Notes under the pieces: model-generated
Database searches by the model: none
Seen by the model: the letters and a program-made list of their open reading frames with translations, nothing else
Told to the model about the DNA's origin: nothing
Part shown: piece after piece, positions 37,501 to 48,800 of the stretch
How the letters are laid out: each line of letters begins with the position of its first letter
Position numbering within the stretch: the stretch's first letter is position 1
Translations under genes and position numbers: made by a program
Source of the DNA: Heliocidaris tuberculata
Taxonomy: Eukaryota; Echinodermata; Echinoidea; Camarodonta; Echinometridae
Length of the DNA stretch: 64,000 nt
Direction: 5' to 3'
Assembly: GCA_025618425.1 (NCBI GenBank)
Contig: CM046847.1
Span: 4,853,759 to 4,917,758 of the forward strand

Positions 37501-40500
37501 TGTTCGTGAAAATTTATGGCCGCAAAATTTATGGCTTATACAGTAGTCTGGTTAGTCCTGTTCGCGAAAATTTATGGCCGCGAAATTTATGGCTTATACA
37601 GTAGTTTAAGTGGCACATTAGTGCAGTAAAATTGGGACCGACTGGAATGTTCCCTAGTGGCTTTGTATTTGAAGCTACTGACTTTGGAAATGATACACTG
37701 ATCAGTAATTTGTTACTGGAATAGCACAATAGAAAAAGCATTTATCATCATCATCATAATCAGGAAGTTTCCTCCTACCCTCAGATGATTCCAATCTCTG
37801 ATTTTATTTGAATTACAGACCACCATCAACGAAGATACCAAACTTCTCCTAGAGGTGTATGCTGAGTGTCTGGAAGTGTTCCTGATCCTGACCCTGAGAG
37901 ATAATGATGAGAGCCTGAAGAAACAGGTCATAGTGTTGCTGAAAGAGGAGATACTCAGCACCACAAGACCAAAGTAAGTCGGGAAAATGATTTCTTAACT
38001 ATCGTATATAAAGGGAAATCCAACCTTAGTGCAAGTTGCTATGAAAGAAAGTGGAAAATTCAGAGATGCATATTTGTCAATGTTTGAACGAAATCGGACA
38101 AGCAATAACAAAGATATGAATTTTGGAAAGTTGTAATCACTATACATATGGGAATTTCAAATCGGTAATGTCACTGTGATGTAGTGGCGGACAACTCCCC
38201 CATTTGCTCTAGCACACAAAATGACCAAAAGTTTTTTTTTTTTCAGAATGTATTACTCATTTAGGATATTTTTCTTATATGAGGGTGTATAACGCTATAC
38301 TGCATACAATATATTTTGAGTACTGCCCCATGTGAAAAAGCACTTAGGAGAAAACTGCAAATTAATGATATTTTAGTTCACAACAAATGGGTGAGTTGAC
38401 TGCCAATATGTCACAATCGACTTACCAAATTGCTAATTTGAGATTTGCATAGATTTAGTGATCTCATTTTGAAAACATCCATAACTTTCTTATTTCTTGA
38501 ACAGTTTCTTTCAAACTTTCACCATCCGGTTTTTCTTATTTGTCTGCCTTCAGACAAATCATCTTACTACTGAGGTTGGATTGCCCTTTAAGTTTGATAC
38601 TTCAATTTTTCAGTTTGATCAGGGTGTCATCCAAATAAACCATTTATATATAGCAAATATTTCTTGCTACTTCTATAGAGTTTCTATTTTTCACCCATGA
38701 AGCATCTTCATTGTATCAATGTTAAATTGCTTTTAATTACCATGAAGAGAAATCTAACCCCCAAATGGTTGTACTTATGCTGAAAGATGTATTTTTAATA
38801 TTCATATCTGATGATGTACAAAAATAGCCCTTCAAGAAGTCCAAGATATTTTTCCCATATATTTGACTATTCAAAATATTTTAGCACACCTGAAGATTGT
38901 ATTATTCTTATACCTCTACTGAAGTTTGGATCAGATATCAAGTATAATAATCCTGTCATAATAGCTGTAATGTTAATTCAGGTTGATTTTCCATTATGCC
39001 AGGGCAGGATTTTGTAAAAAAAAAAAAAAGGGGGGGGGGGGGGGGCACACAAATTTTCAAACAAGCAAAAAAAAAAAGATCATCACACATTTTGGGGTTT
39101 CTTTTTCCTCTTTTTTTTTTTTACCAAAAAGGGGGGCACAATGTACACTTTGGTTTCAAAAGAGGGGCACATGCCAGAAGTGACCCCCTCCCCCAGTTCT
39201 GCCACTGCATTATACATGGTAACGTATGGGATATAAAATGGTCATATACCTTGGGGCTGTCCCATGATTTGTGTTATTAACAAGGGTGATTTGTAATAAA
39301 TATTCACAGTTGATCATGCAGGAACATTAAACCCTGTATTGCTGGTGACCCATCTAAAATATTCTAGTTGACTTCTGGCTTTTCTATTTCATTTATGAGT
39401 TGTATGAGCATGGATGACTTCTAAAAGAGTAATTCCTTCTTCTTGCTCATTGCAGGGAAGCCAAGTCTCTCTTATTAGATACCTTATTCAAGCTTGCCTG
39501 CCAAAGATGTACTGTTGGTGTACCTGTTGAAGTACAGAAGAATCAACAGAGCCCTGAGAATAGAGAACCTAAGAGAAGTATGTCACTCATGTGATTTTCT
39601 TCATTTCTTTCTTTGGGGATTTTTTTTTTCTTTGATCATGATTTATGTCAATTGATACCACATTCAGTCATGGATACCTCAACATACCAGTGACTTTTAA
39701 TGTTATGATTTAAATCACTTGTATTCGCAGTGTTCAGGTAAAAAGGTAAATCCAGTTAACAGTAACTTACATTTTATTGAAATAGTAAATTTGTATTCCT
39801 TCCTTTCTTTCTTTCTTTCTTTTTTTGTTGGCCTAGATGGTATCTTTGGATGATTTGACAGCATATGAAAGGCCCATTAATAATTTTTTAATGACATTCT
39901 TATTTGTTGTGACTTCGTAGTTTGCAGACCAAATTCCAGACCTGGTTAATGTCAAGTTTTACTAATTCCATTTGCAAATTTGTATACATTAGGTATAGAG
40001 AAAGCAGTAAAATGGTTTTACGTTAGGGATTCTAAAATTCATAAAGTCAAAGGGATTTAGGGAATTGTCATGAGCAGTTTCCACTTTGTGACCAAAAGTG
40101 AAAATGTTCTGTGTCACATTGCTTTCTTTGTCCCCGCTTTCCAGATTCTGGTATGTCAGAGCCCTCTTCTGGGAAAGTGATGTCTTCTAGTCCTCAACAA
40201 CCAAAGACACAGCCCATAAGCCCGCAAAAACCAAATACTCAGCAAGATCCAAAGCAGTCTTCACAACAGAATCAACAAAGACAACAGCAACAACACCAAC
40301 TATTGCCGGGGTCAAAGTTCATGTCTCCCCCACCATCAGGGTTGACGCAAGTCCAAGGCAGGCTGCCACCTGGGCCACATCAGATGAACTTCCAGCATGC
40401 CAGTCCTGTGAATATGAATGTCCCACCTCCTAACATTAGTGTCCCACCTCCCAACATGAGTCAGTCAGGACAGAATATACCTCGATGGCCAGTCGCTTCT

Positions 40501-42465
40501 CAGGGTCCCCCAGTGCAGGGCTCCATCCCACCTACAGCTACAAGTACAGGGGTGGTTCTTCAAAATCAGTTGCAGCAGCAGCAACTCCAACAGCAGCAGC
40601 AACTAGAGTATTTGACACAGAGTATTTCTGCATCAATACAGACCCCTCAAGGAGCTGTTCCCATCCCTCAGACTCAGATTTCACAAGGAGGGACCCAGAG
40701 ACATTTACATGGTCTTGGTGCTACTATTCAGATGCTTCAGCAAGGTGTATTACCAGACTCTCAATGTATACCTTCACCCCAAGTTTTAGGAAATATGGTT
40801 CCTCAGGCACCAGTTCTATCACAAGCCTCCAGTATGTCATCTATGATGCATTCCTCAAATCCTCAAATGATGTCAGGAGTGCCTGCACAGCAGATGATGC
40901 AGCCTGGAAATGTCCAAGCAATGCAGTTCAGCTCAGCAGGAACCACTCCAGGACACCCTGTTCAAAGTTCTTCTCAATTTCGCAACCTACCGATGTCACT
41001 ATCTCAGCAAATGAATACCTCCATGAACTATCAGCAGCAGGAAGAACTTGCCAACCAAATGGGACATATGGTTTTATCAGGTTCTGATCCTTGGCAGCAA
41101 TCAGGAGTAGGAGTTACTCAGGCTGTGACAGCACCAATTTTCTCAACAGCTCAAGGGGTGAACCCCTCTGGAAATTTACAAGAAATGCTTTCTGCTGCAC
41201 AAGGCAACCCTGCAGTACAGTCATCCCAAGGAGACCTGTCAGGCCAACCTTCTTTCGCGCAATCTGCAGGGAGTGGAAGATTCGTTCAAAATAGTATGCT
41301 GGGAGGAGCCCCTGAGCAAGGATTCCAACAAAACAATGAAGATGCAAGACAGGGGATTGGTCAGTGGGGAGTATCTCCTCAAGGACCTGCCTGGCCTGAC
41401 AAACTACCAGACTCCACCCAATTATCTTCCAGTTCTCCTCTGTCCTTTACCTCTCCAAATCAAACCCCAACTCAATGGCCTGTCGAAAGTCGCAGTATGA
41501 AGTCACAGGAAGCAGTGAATGATGCCCCTTCTCAAGAACCGTCTGGATGGGGAGATGCCAGCCAAGGGCCTCAAGAATCAACCCAGCAAAGACTAGGAAC
41601 CGATGGGTGGGGAGCTTCGAATCCAAGTCAAGGTGTAGCTAACTGGGGTGCAGAATCTCAGCCAACTGGTAGTTGGAATGGCCATGCAAAATCCTTCCCT
41701 GGACATCAACCAGGCACAGTGCAACAGAATTCTGCGGAGCATTCAGAGACGGGTACTGGAGGGTTTCCAAATCAGTCTAGAATGCCAAATCAGTCATCAG
41801 GAACACCAAATGCTGTAAAGACTCCCTCAGAAGACAAATATGTATTTGAAGAGAGTGCAAGTTCTGGAGGTGGGTATCAGAGATCTAATGCCTACACTCT
41901 CCCGTCAAAGCACAAAGAAGGATCTCCTGCGGCAGAGGGTGTGTCCTACAATGCCATGTCAGAACTTGGAAGCTATGGTATTGATCCTGGCAACAGCTAC
42001 AATAGCTCCTCGTATGGAGGTGGATACTCAACCATAAGGGACGGAGGAGGCTATGGAGATTCTCTTCCGCCAGGTGGTCAGAAAGTTGGGAACTTTGTCT
42101 TGCTGCCTGAGAACAAGCCACCGCAGAACTCCGCCTCCCCTGATCACTTTGAAATCAGTGCCATAAGAGATTGCTTCATGGATGACGACGACATGTCACC
42201 TTACGAACTGAATGCCTTCCAGAATCAGCTGAGGCATCGGAAGGAGCATGGTCGGCCAAACTGGTCGCAGTTTGAGACGTCCAAGGAGAAGCAGATGCCC
42301 AGTGCCTTACCTGCAATGAACCCAAGGGAGAACAGCAGGAGAGGTCACGGCAGAGGGAGTCTTCTTGTTACCAATCCCTGCACAGCCATGCCTCCATTCC
42401 CAGCTTCCCACCCGCCAGGGAGCAGGCAACCGCCAATCAAACAGAAATACCCACCTAGGAGCTAA
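27604..42465 (+). CDS. Large multi-exon protein with MIF4G-like helical domain and long Q/P/G-rich tail (1486 aa)
   Basis: Eleven coding exons join in frame: 27604-28354, 30277-30624, 31166-31355, 32315-32447, 33234-33303, 34600-34740, 35124-35194, 36609-36767, 37819-37973, 39456-39577, 40145-42465. Every intron is GT/AG, and the sum is 1486 codons plus TAA. Domains: residues 1-250 acidic, Ser/Glu/Asp-rich; 251-366 Pro-rich (PPPPMDLRLPPPK); 367-430 Gln-rich linker; about 453-705 alpha-helical with a MIF4G-like signature (FLGELYNL at 585-592, then a TLKDW helix and paired Leu-rich helices); 714-1486 low complexity with Q-tracts, PPNI/PPNM repeats and scattered WG/GW dipeptides. MIF4G domains occur in eIF4G, PAIP1, CTIF and other translation or mRNA-decay factors, so a cytoplasmic RNA role is likely, but I cannot name an ortholog. 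The layout of a central MIF4G plus a 770-residue disordered tail differs from both CTIF and PAIP1. The start is provisional (see 27582-27603). Confidence 0.8.
28798..29566. mobile_element. Mutator-like foldback element with 9-bp target duplication, in intron 1
   Basis: Terminal inverted repeats of roughly 95-115 bp start TAGCCTTTAATCAAGGC; the left arm has a 20-bp insertion relative to the right. The element is flanked on both sides by a perfect 9-bp direct repeat, ACTTGAAAG (28789-28797 and 29567-29575). Long TIRs with a 9-bp duplication are typical of Mutator-like elements. There is no transposase ORF in its 769 bp, so it is non-autonomous. Confidence 0.88.
30277..30624 (+). CDS. Exon 2, Pro-rich segment
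   Basis: It encodes residues 251-366, entered after a CTGCTAG acceptor and left at GGTAAG in phase 1. It has dense Pro runs and then a short predicted helix, KTKEELLQILTEQ. Confidence 0.82.
30836..30990 (+). mobile_element. tRNA-derived SINE of the same family, decayed, in intron 2
   Basis: A-box-like GAGGCAGAGTGGTAGAGCA, a weak B box (ggatcaatacc), then a body with ggtaagacattaa and the tail tccctggttgcttatcttcaagc, matching the 4.2-kb copy. Confidence 0.68.
31166..31355 (+). CDS. Exon 3, Gln-rich linker
   Basis: It encodes residues about 367-429 with a QRQQQQQAGQPWQN stretch. Acceptor TTTCAG, donor GTAGGT, exit phase 2. Confidence 0.8.
31520..31750. mobile_element. Inverted-repeat element carrying telomere-like (CCCTAA)n, in intron 3
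   Basis: Inverted words gacatttgctcctgcgaaaa and gcaggagcaaatgttgg flank a tract of cctaaccctaaccctaatcct at about 31570-31632, degenerate copies of the CCCTAA telomere unit. Confidence 0.6.
32315..32447 (+). CDS. Exon 4, start of MIF4G-like region
   Basis: It encodes residues 430-474, including the LTKDELEKEYQWQKFSVERK helix. Acceptor ATATCAG, donor GTATGA, exit phase 0. Confidence 0.82.
33234..33303 (+). CDS. Exon 5, MIF4G-like region
   Basis: A 70-bp exon encoding ILKSLKTSTDEEVIKELLAI and three more residues (475-497). Acceptor CTTTTAG, donor GTGAGT, exit phase 1. Too short for a simple ORF scan, but its phase and helical pattern fit both neighbours. Confidence 0.8.
33360..34016. mobile_element. 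TIR element in intron 5 with internal 23-bp-arm hairpin
   Basis: Ends AGGCTGGCGTCCACTAG and CTAGTGGACGCCTAGTCT are inverted. The interior is GC-rich with repeated gcggaa words. A perfect hairpin, arms 33808-33830 and 33833-33855 with a 2-base loop, lies within. No coding capacity. Confidence 0.72.
34256..34585 (+). mobile_element. tRNA-like SINE with (ATT)n tail, in intron 5
   Basis: The B-box-like gatggtttgaatctc is followed by a body with tctccacccaggtgttaaatggg and a 3' (TTA)n tract at about 34538-34581. The tract abuts the polypyrimidine/acceptor of exon 6, so the SINE tail lies within about 20 bp of the splice site. Confidence 0.65.
34600..34740 (+). CDS. Exon 6, MIF4G-like region
   Basis: It encodes residues about 498-544, two amphipathic helices around LEKLIENAIL and LQKRIAAIINSLQ. 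Acceptor TTTCAG directly after an (ATT)n tract, donor GTAAGA. Confidence 0.82.
35124..35194 (+). CDS. Exon 7, MIF4G-like region
   Basis: A 71-bp exon encoding residues 545-568 (FKEDLKNAILHEQEEYIQ). Acceptor ATGTAG, donor GTTAGT, exit phase 0. The phases close exactly with exons 6 and 8. Confidence 0.78.
35587..35993 (+). mobile_element. piggyBac-type MITE, copy C (TTAA target), in intron 7
   Basis: A 407-bp insert with ends CCCTTTCAGGACA and TGTCTCGAAAGGG, flanked by TTAA at 35583-35586 and 35994-35997. It is the best-preserved copy. Confidence 0.88.
36609..36767 (+). CDS. Exon 8, core MIF4G-like helices
   Basis: It encodes residues 569-621. The segment RSAGHFLGELYNL matches the family pattern F-[IL]-G-E-L-[YF]-x-L of MIF4G domains. 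It is followed by a helix ending LTLKDWIKAPRV. Donor GTAAGA, exit phase 0. Confidence 0.85.
36912..37356 (+). repeat. Tandem duplication of a TTCGCGAA-rich unit in intron 8
   Basis: A unit of about 225-bp starting atatttcgcgggggttttattttcg occurs twice in a row (36919 and 37144) with few differences. It contains several TTCGCGAA palindromes. Confidence 0.82.
37354..37610 (+). repeat. Tandem array ending in AAATTTATGGCTTATACAGT, 4 units
   Basis: The unit agtctggttagtcctgttcg + cgaaaatttatggccgcg + aaatttatggcttatacagt, about 60 bp, is repeated four times with minor changes, directly after the TTCGCGAA units. Confidence 0.85.
37819..37973 (+). CDS. Exon 9, MIF4G-like helices
   Basis: It encodes residues 622-673: LLLEVYAECLEVFLILTLRD and a following helix QVIVLLKEEIL. 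Acceptor TTACAG, donor GTAAGT. Confidence 0.83.
38010..38591. mobile_element. AAAGGGAAATCCAACC MITE, copy 1, in intron 9
   Basis: About 580 bp with ends AAAGGGAAATCCAACCTT and GAGGTTGGATTGCCCTTT. Flanks suit a TA target as in Tc1/mariner-type MITEs. It holds the empty site for the nested insertion of the 59-kb copy. Confidence 0.82.
39456..39577 (+). CDS. Exon 10, end of MIF4G-like region
   Basis: It encodes residues about 673-713: SLLLDTLFKLACQRC, then a charged linker. Acceptor TTGCAG, donor GTATGT, exit phase 1. Confidence 0.82.
40145..42465 (+). CDS. Exon 11, terminal exon with Q/P/G/W-rich tail
   Basis: It encodes residues 714-1486 and the TAA stop after a CTTTCCAG acceptor. It contains Q-tracts (QQNQQRQQQQHQ; QLQQQQLQQQQQ), VPPPNI/VPPPNM repeats, Met/Gln-rich blocks, scattered GW/WG dipeptides (DGWGAS, SGWGDA, ANWGAE) and a Gly/Tyr/Ser stretch. 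Near the end is a more ordered acidic block, AIRDCFMDDDDMSPYELNAF, which is the best candidate for a conserved binding motif in the tail. The tail looks largely disordered. Confidence 0.88.
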
Positions 42466-43175
42466 CTCCGTCGCAACATTTTGCTGGTATTCTTTCGCAG
42501 CTGCTTGATTCCATATTTCTCCAATTTTCTGTTCCTCTGTTATTTGTAAGTATCGTTCTCTTCGGAAAAGGTGTTTGATGGAAAGAAGTATGATGCATGA
42601 ACTGAAGCCGTAATTTCCATAGGGCAAATGTGTTCCTTTATGGATTATATAATGTAGCTGCAAGAGCTGAATGATGTGTAGTGGATGTTCTGAAATCAGA
42701 GAGGAATCATCAAATTGTTATAGGAATCAACATGCATTGAGTGAGTGCAGTAAGTATTTCAGCATAAGAGATGGAATTTAGAATTATGATTTGAGTAATT
42801 TTATGATGCTGGCAAAGAACTAAGGATATATCTTTAGGTGATCTAGAACGATCATAATATGGTATCTTAGCAATCCTAATCTTGTGTGTTATTTTGGATG
42901 CCTAGTCAAATATTGGTGTCATGGTGACCTATATGTATCCTGAAATATGGATGTTTAAAAAAGATTTTTATCTTCCATCAAATTATAATTTATCATGATA
43001 ATTTTCTGAGTGTATATCTTATATTCTGAGTGTCACAGTCCTGCATGGTAGAATGCACTGAAAAATGATTAAATCAAAATTACATGAATCATGAACAGTT
43101 ATGCTTGATTAGACTTTGTAAAAAAAAAAAAAAGTGCCAATAATGCCATCACTGATATGACATACAGTAGAGGGC

Positions 43176-43613
43176 ATTGCCAATTTGAGTTAAATATCAG
43201 CATTCATAGTTTTGGTCTGCATACCTTTGGTTTAACTTTCATGCCTAATTGGCATTGGTGTACCCCAATGATATTTCAAACTGGAGTATGAATTGCCAAT
43301 TTGAGGTTCTTGGTCAGCACATCTGTGGTTTGACCTTCTTCACCAAAGTGGATGTTGGTATTCACTCCATGAGATCAGTCACAGCCAGTAGCTGATGTTG
43401 CCAATTTAAAGTTCGTATGAGCATTCTTATTCTTCACCTGTATGGTTATTATTTAAACCTCCTTGCAGAACAGGAGGAAATAAGAGAGGACCCTGGTTCA
43501 CTTGATGTTGCCAATTTAAAGTTCGTATGAGCATTCTTATTCTTCACCTGTATGGTTATGATTTAAACCCCCTTGCAGAACAGGAGGAAATAAGAGAGAA
43601 CCCTGGTTCACTT
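43176..43613 (+). repeat. Tandem array of about 110-bp units
   Basis: The words attgccaattt / gttgccaattt recur at 43176, 43292, 43397 and 43507. The last two units (43394-43503 and 43504-43613) differ at only a few bases, so the latest duplication is recent, while the first two units are degenerate. Confidence 0.85.
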
Positions 43614-44744
43614 GAGAGTATACTTGGTTTCTGGTGTGGACCAGTAATGAAAGTGACCTGCTGCTTGGAAATACACCTCCTGACTTCCTTTTGTTTTGGG
43701 AAACTTGAACACAAAGGGATAATTGGCTTCAAAGAATTAGTGCTAGATAGGACTTTTAACTTGGATCTTGTTGAAGTAATGCTGTGATGCAGCTTAGAAA
43801 GTTCTTATGACATAGGGATACACTGATTTGAGCTATTCAAATCATTCATTTGCGATAGGAGAGATCTAATTGATTCACTGAACTTCACTGCATAAGATGC
43901 AGCCATCTTGAAAGGCTCCCAAGATAATCTTGAAGATTGATAAAGAATGATTAAGAAAGTCTCTAATTCACATTCCTGTTAATTACAGATTTCCATAAAT
44001 TGCTCTATTGGCTTACACTTTTGCTTCCTGAATTCCTAGGCTTCCGGTGACCATACTTAGCTCGTTATTGTCATCCATATATCATTATGGAACCTCACAG
44101 TTGACAGTAATTAATAACTCTGCCACCATGAGGATGATAAATTGGAGACACGTGTATGAGATCAATGATATCCCTTCGATGTGAGCATAATAGGATTGAT
44201 ATTAATCTCCAGACCAAAATAGTGTACAGCTTCATATTACTAGGGCAGTCACTAGAGTACCATTACAGAAGGAAATATGCTCTTCCCTTTAGGTATCTGA
44301 ATGACCAGTGTCATGTTTACTATGAGGTTAGGCTTCTATTGATTATATGTGGACCCCCTTCCTTGACAAAAGAGCACCTGCATTAAGTGATTGTGAATGA
44401 AACTTCTGGTGGCTAAGAAATTTTATCTAAAGGAGAAATGGCCCTAAGATAAATCCCTAATCATATGGAAATGTCTGGATTTTGAGACCAAAGTGGAGTC
44501 TGATGTTATGAAAGACGAACTATGTGATGTTGCACTGAAGAGCAATTGGTATGTAGATATTCTTTTATGCAGCAATGACCTTGATAATTTGAAAGGAATC
44601 TATTTGTAGCAATTTCAAATGCTGGAGATGCTACATGCAGATGTTCTTGGGCCTAGTTGATTCACAGGGAAGATTGAGAGTGACAAATATTGCCCATTTG
44701 AAGCCAGTATCCTCAGTAACATTAGTTGGGAGTTTGTGAAGTCT

Positions 44745-44802
44745 TGCAGTTTTTTTTTGTTTTTTTTTGTTTTTTTTTGTTTTTTTTGTTTTGTTTTGCT
44801 TT
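44745..44802 (+). repeat. (GTTTTTTTT)n tract
   Basis: Poly-T blocks of 8-9 bases separated by single G, about five units. Confidence 0.9.
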
Positions 44803-45399
44803 TAATTCTGTTCATCCACAAGCCAGGCCAAGGTTCTCAAAAGATCAGTGCAATGTTAGGAAAAAACTTAACTGGAAATAAAAGGAAGCTAAAAACCCAT
44901 GAAGCAATGCAGTGTATTCTTGAAGGCGTGTTTATTGTCTGCTGGATGGAAGTTCAGAAATTGATTGACTCAGGGTTCCCAAGTACATTCATGTTAAACA
45001 TCTGAAAGCATGCTCATTAATCTTTCTGCTGTACAAGTGCTTCATAAGCGATGCCTTCGTGAGACAAATTTTGGAAGGATTGAGTATTATCTGTAGACAT
45101 GAGTTCTAGAAGTATATAGGTTCTTGGCTGATAATGGGAGGAGTCAGCTGTCAGAGCCTCCAGTGCCTGGGGAGGAGGCTGAGGAAGCAATGTCGTGGAG
45201 TGTCAAGAGTGGCAAGCAGTGAATGTGAAGGAACACCGAGACGCTCTAACCTGAAGGATGTCAGCAAAGGAGGAATACTGGAAGATGCTGCACCACTCTG
45301 TTTCAAACCAGAAGGATTGGCATCTGTGACACCTTCTTACACTAGATGGACAATATGAAAGACCATACCGAATGGGTGATTTCAGAATGTAGGTGTGTT

Positions 45400-45800
45400 C
45401 CGATGATCATTTGAGGTGCATTGACAGGCCTTATGATGCCTGAATGGTCTTTAGAGTGCTTCATTTTGGTCATTTTGGAGCTTGTGGACAATCAGTGTGC
45501 TTTTGATAATCTTTAGGAATGTGTAGACACTGGATTGTCAAAAGTGCAAATAGTGACGATTATGCTAGTGGGGTAGATGGTTGATGGGTGTGCCTTGACT
45601 GCCTAGTTGATGACTGAATAGTGATTATGGTGCTTTGACTGGCTTTTGGGGTCTAGGGGCCCAGGCAGTCTGTGGTGCTTTTGCATTCTCTACATATACT
45701 TTGAAGTTATTGGGGGTGCCTTGACAATCTTAAGGAGTGCCTAGATGTTCATTTGGTTGTTTTGACAGTCTATGATGTGCTTTGACAATCTTTTGGAGAG
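45400..45800 (+). repeat. Degenerate repeats of a GTGCYTTGAC word
   Basis: Variants of gtgctttgacaatcttttgg recur irregularly at short spacing. Divergence is high, and function is not evident. Confidence 0.45.
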
Positions 45801-48800
45801 CCAAGACAACCTCCCTGCCATTCCCTGTTTGTGTAGGTGTCCATATTTTTGCTTCTCTTTTAGCCCACGTGAGCTGTGATACTACTCTACACAAATTCAA
45901 CGATCCATGAGCAAAATTCCAATAATGTGATTGATGCATTTTCTATGATTTTCTAAGATTGGGAATGTGTGCATCCATAATTATCCAAGAGTCTAAATTA
46001 CAGATGCTTGTACCTTCTGCTGAGTGGATATCCTTTGTATGATGTCCACCTTTCACTTTCAGTGTGTGTGGAACAGTTTCCTTAGATACGATTGCATAAG
46101 TGGGTGACAAGACAAGATGACGTAATCTGTGGACAAAATATGATGAATGGTTTATCTGCACTCTGGGAGAGAGAAAACAATAATTCATGACCTTGATTTT
46201 TTTCACAATGACAACTATGATTTATGCAATGATCATTAGCAGAAATGCTTTCCATAATTAGATGGTATACCAAACTTATGTTCCATTGCTTGGAGTTGTA
46301 AGCGAACACTCAGCAGCAATGATTGATACATAGTTGTATGTCATGGCTCATTCAGCTAATGAGGAAAACAGCCTTGTATGCATTAATGGATGGGGATCGT
46401 GAAACTTATTGGTTAACAACAGGATACTGTTCTAGGTCATTGCATTGTCAAATTGGTAATGATCCTTAATTGCCTTTCAACAGTGAGCTTGATGAGGTAT
46501 GGCATTGTGGTAAAAACACTGTGTAGAAGGTTTAAAAAGTGTTCAGTTCATTTCGATTCCAGAAGTTTGAAATAAAGAGTGCACACAAATGTTCAGTCTT
46601 CATGATAAGAAATCTATCTTGACCCTGATATCAACCTGTCCAGCTAGGCCATTACTCTTTCTCCACCATAACCACTGCAGTGAAACTCTTGGGTGATCCA
46701 CATAAATCATTCTATCATTGTATGAATCCTCTTGCTTTTGCATATAGGAATCAAAGAGAGGCAGATTCATGGAATGGGAATCATAAGACTAAATGTACTT
46801 GGTTGAGGGGGTAAAATTACTGGTATATTGCTCCTGCTGCACTAAGGGTGAGTGGTAGCATTGATGGCCTTTTCCCTGATCTTGATTCAGCACAATGTAG
46901 AAGGGTGAGGCATGTCTTCCGAAAGTAGTGGTAGATTTTTAGTGAGAGGGAAGTCTTCAAGAGGAGTATTCTCACTCTTCACTGACAAAAGCCTCTCTCT
47001 CTCTCTCTCTCTCACCCTCTCCTTGCTTTAAGTCCACCACCTTGTCCACCTAGGCTAGCACTCTCTCCCATCATAACACAATCGTGATGACTGTAGATGG
47101 TCCGTCCTTAATTACCTCGGCCCTGTTCCTCTGGAACCTGGCAGCAAAGGAGAAATGATACGAGTAATGTTGCCTTTGCAGTAAGTTACCTAGTACCAGC
47201 TTGGGGTATGGATCTCAAAGAGTGGGGAATGAAGCTCTAACTACAAGCTGTAATCTGCCCCTTCTGAAAGTCAAGCAGACCCTTGTAGGGCATCCTCACG
47301 AATTGATGGTTGAAGATCTCAACTGTGATGTTCAAAGTGATATACATTTAAGGGTTGAGCAGTCTGTCAGGGTTGAGTTGATGGAATCGCTGCTTGAGTA
47401 GGGAATTGGTGCCAGTCATAATCCCCAGTTGGCTGATGTTAAAAGTTGAATCTGTCTGTGGGGGTAGTGCTGTTGATGGCAAGTCACAGTCAGTAAAAAA
47501 GTGCAAGAGCTCCCTCATAGGTTCAAGGTTGTTTTAGGAATGATATTTCTTGCTTCTTTTTCTGAATGGATAGAATGTCTTGGGTGCATACCAAAATAAA
47601 TTGTGCACACAACCTTCAGAAATTCCTATCTTTTAAAGGTGAGTTTGAGTTCAGGGAACTTTTTTTAAAATGCAGAAAATTCATCAGATTTTTTTTTTAA
47701 TGTTGAAGAGCTAAAGACAAGGGGTACCTGCCAAGAAATTTGATGTAAATGTTTGATAGCTGGTCACCTCATAGGCAAATTGAGATGAGAATATCCTTTT
47801 CAATGTAGGGTGTAAAAAATACATGTATATTTCTGTTGGTGTTCTTCATTACATTTGTTTCAGAGCAAGTTGTTATATTTCCTTTGATTTTGTTGGACCA
47901 ACTACACCATGATTTTGAGGATTTTCATTTTACTACATGATCAAACAATGAAAACCATGTTTTGGACAACTTCGCTCCAAATACAGTATTATCACTAGAA
48001 CTCATTATTACCTTTAAAACTGGGATTCAAGAAGTTGGCCTTGTACCATTGTACCAGTGAGTGGATGCCATTGTAGCTGAACCTGTGAATAAACTTTACG
48101 TTGCAAGTGTTCACAAGAGCATTGGAACAGCCACAGGGGTCTCTCAGAACCTTCCAGGAATGATGTCAATAATTCTTACAAAAACAATACCAATACTTTC
48201 CACCTTGTTTATTTTGCTCCCTTTCTTATTGGGCGTTCCTATGAACCTTGATTTACGATTAGTGAGAACTAGGATTTTCTTGCAGTATTGCCAAAATCTT
48301 AATGTCAAAGGTGACATTTTTCTCACGTCGGTAAAGACATTGAACTTGAGTAATGTGCTGTAGCATTCAAGAGTTCAACCACATGACCCATGCACATCTG
48401 GGTTAGTTGCATCTTGCGGGTAAAAAACAATTGCAAAAACAGATAGCATGTACATGTTGTTCCAAATAAATAATTCAGGATTCACTTACATGTATGCTTT
48501 GTAATGTACTTGCAGTCTTGCACATGTGCAGTTAGCTGCTTGTTTATCACATTAAGTGACGTAAGCAAAGTGGTTTTCACGTCATATCCTCTTGTGTTGT
48601 CATTGCTCACTTAGAATAATTACATTGTCATTTCGTCAGCTGAGAGCCAGAAGTGCATTAACTCATATACTTTTACATAGAGTGAACGCCCTTCTGGTTT
48701 TCATGTGATAGTGATTCGTTTATCAGTGTGTTGTTGTGTTATTCAGTTGAAACTTTCAGGCACTGCCAAATAAGTGCGCATGTACTTGTTTTTCCTCTTT

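Noticed and set aside
48061..48363. A 100-codon ORF downstream of the MIF4G-like gene
   Set aside because: No recognisable domain, no splice or promoter context, and its length is within chance for this sequence.
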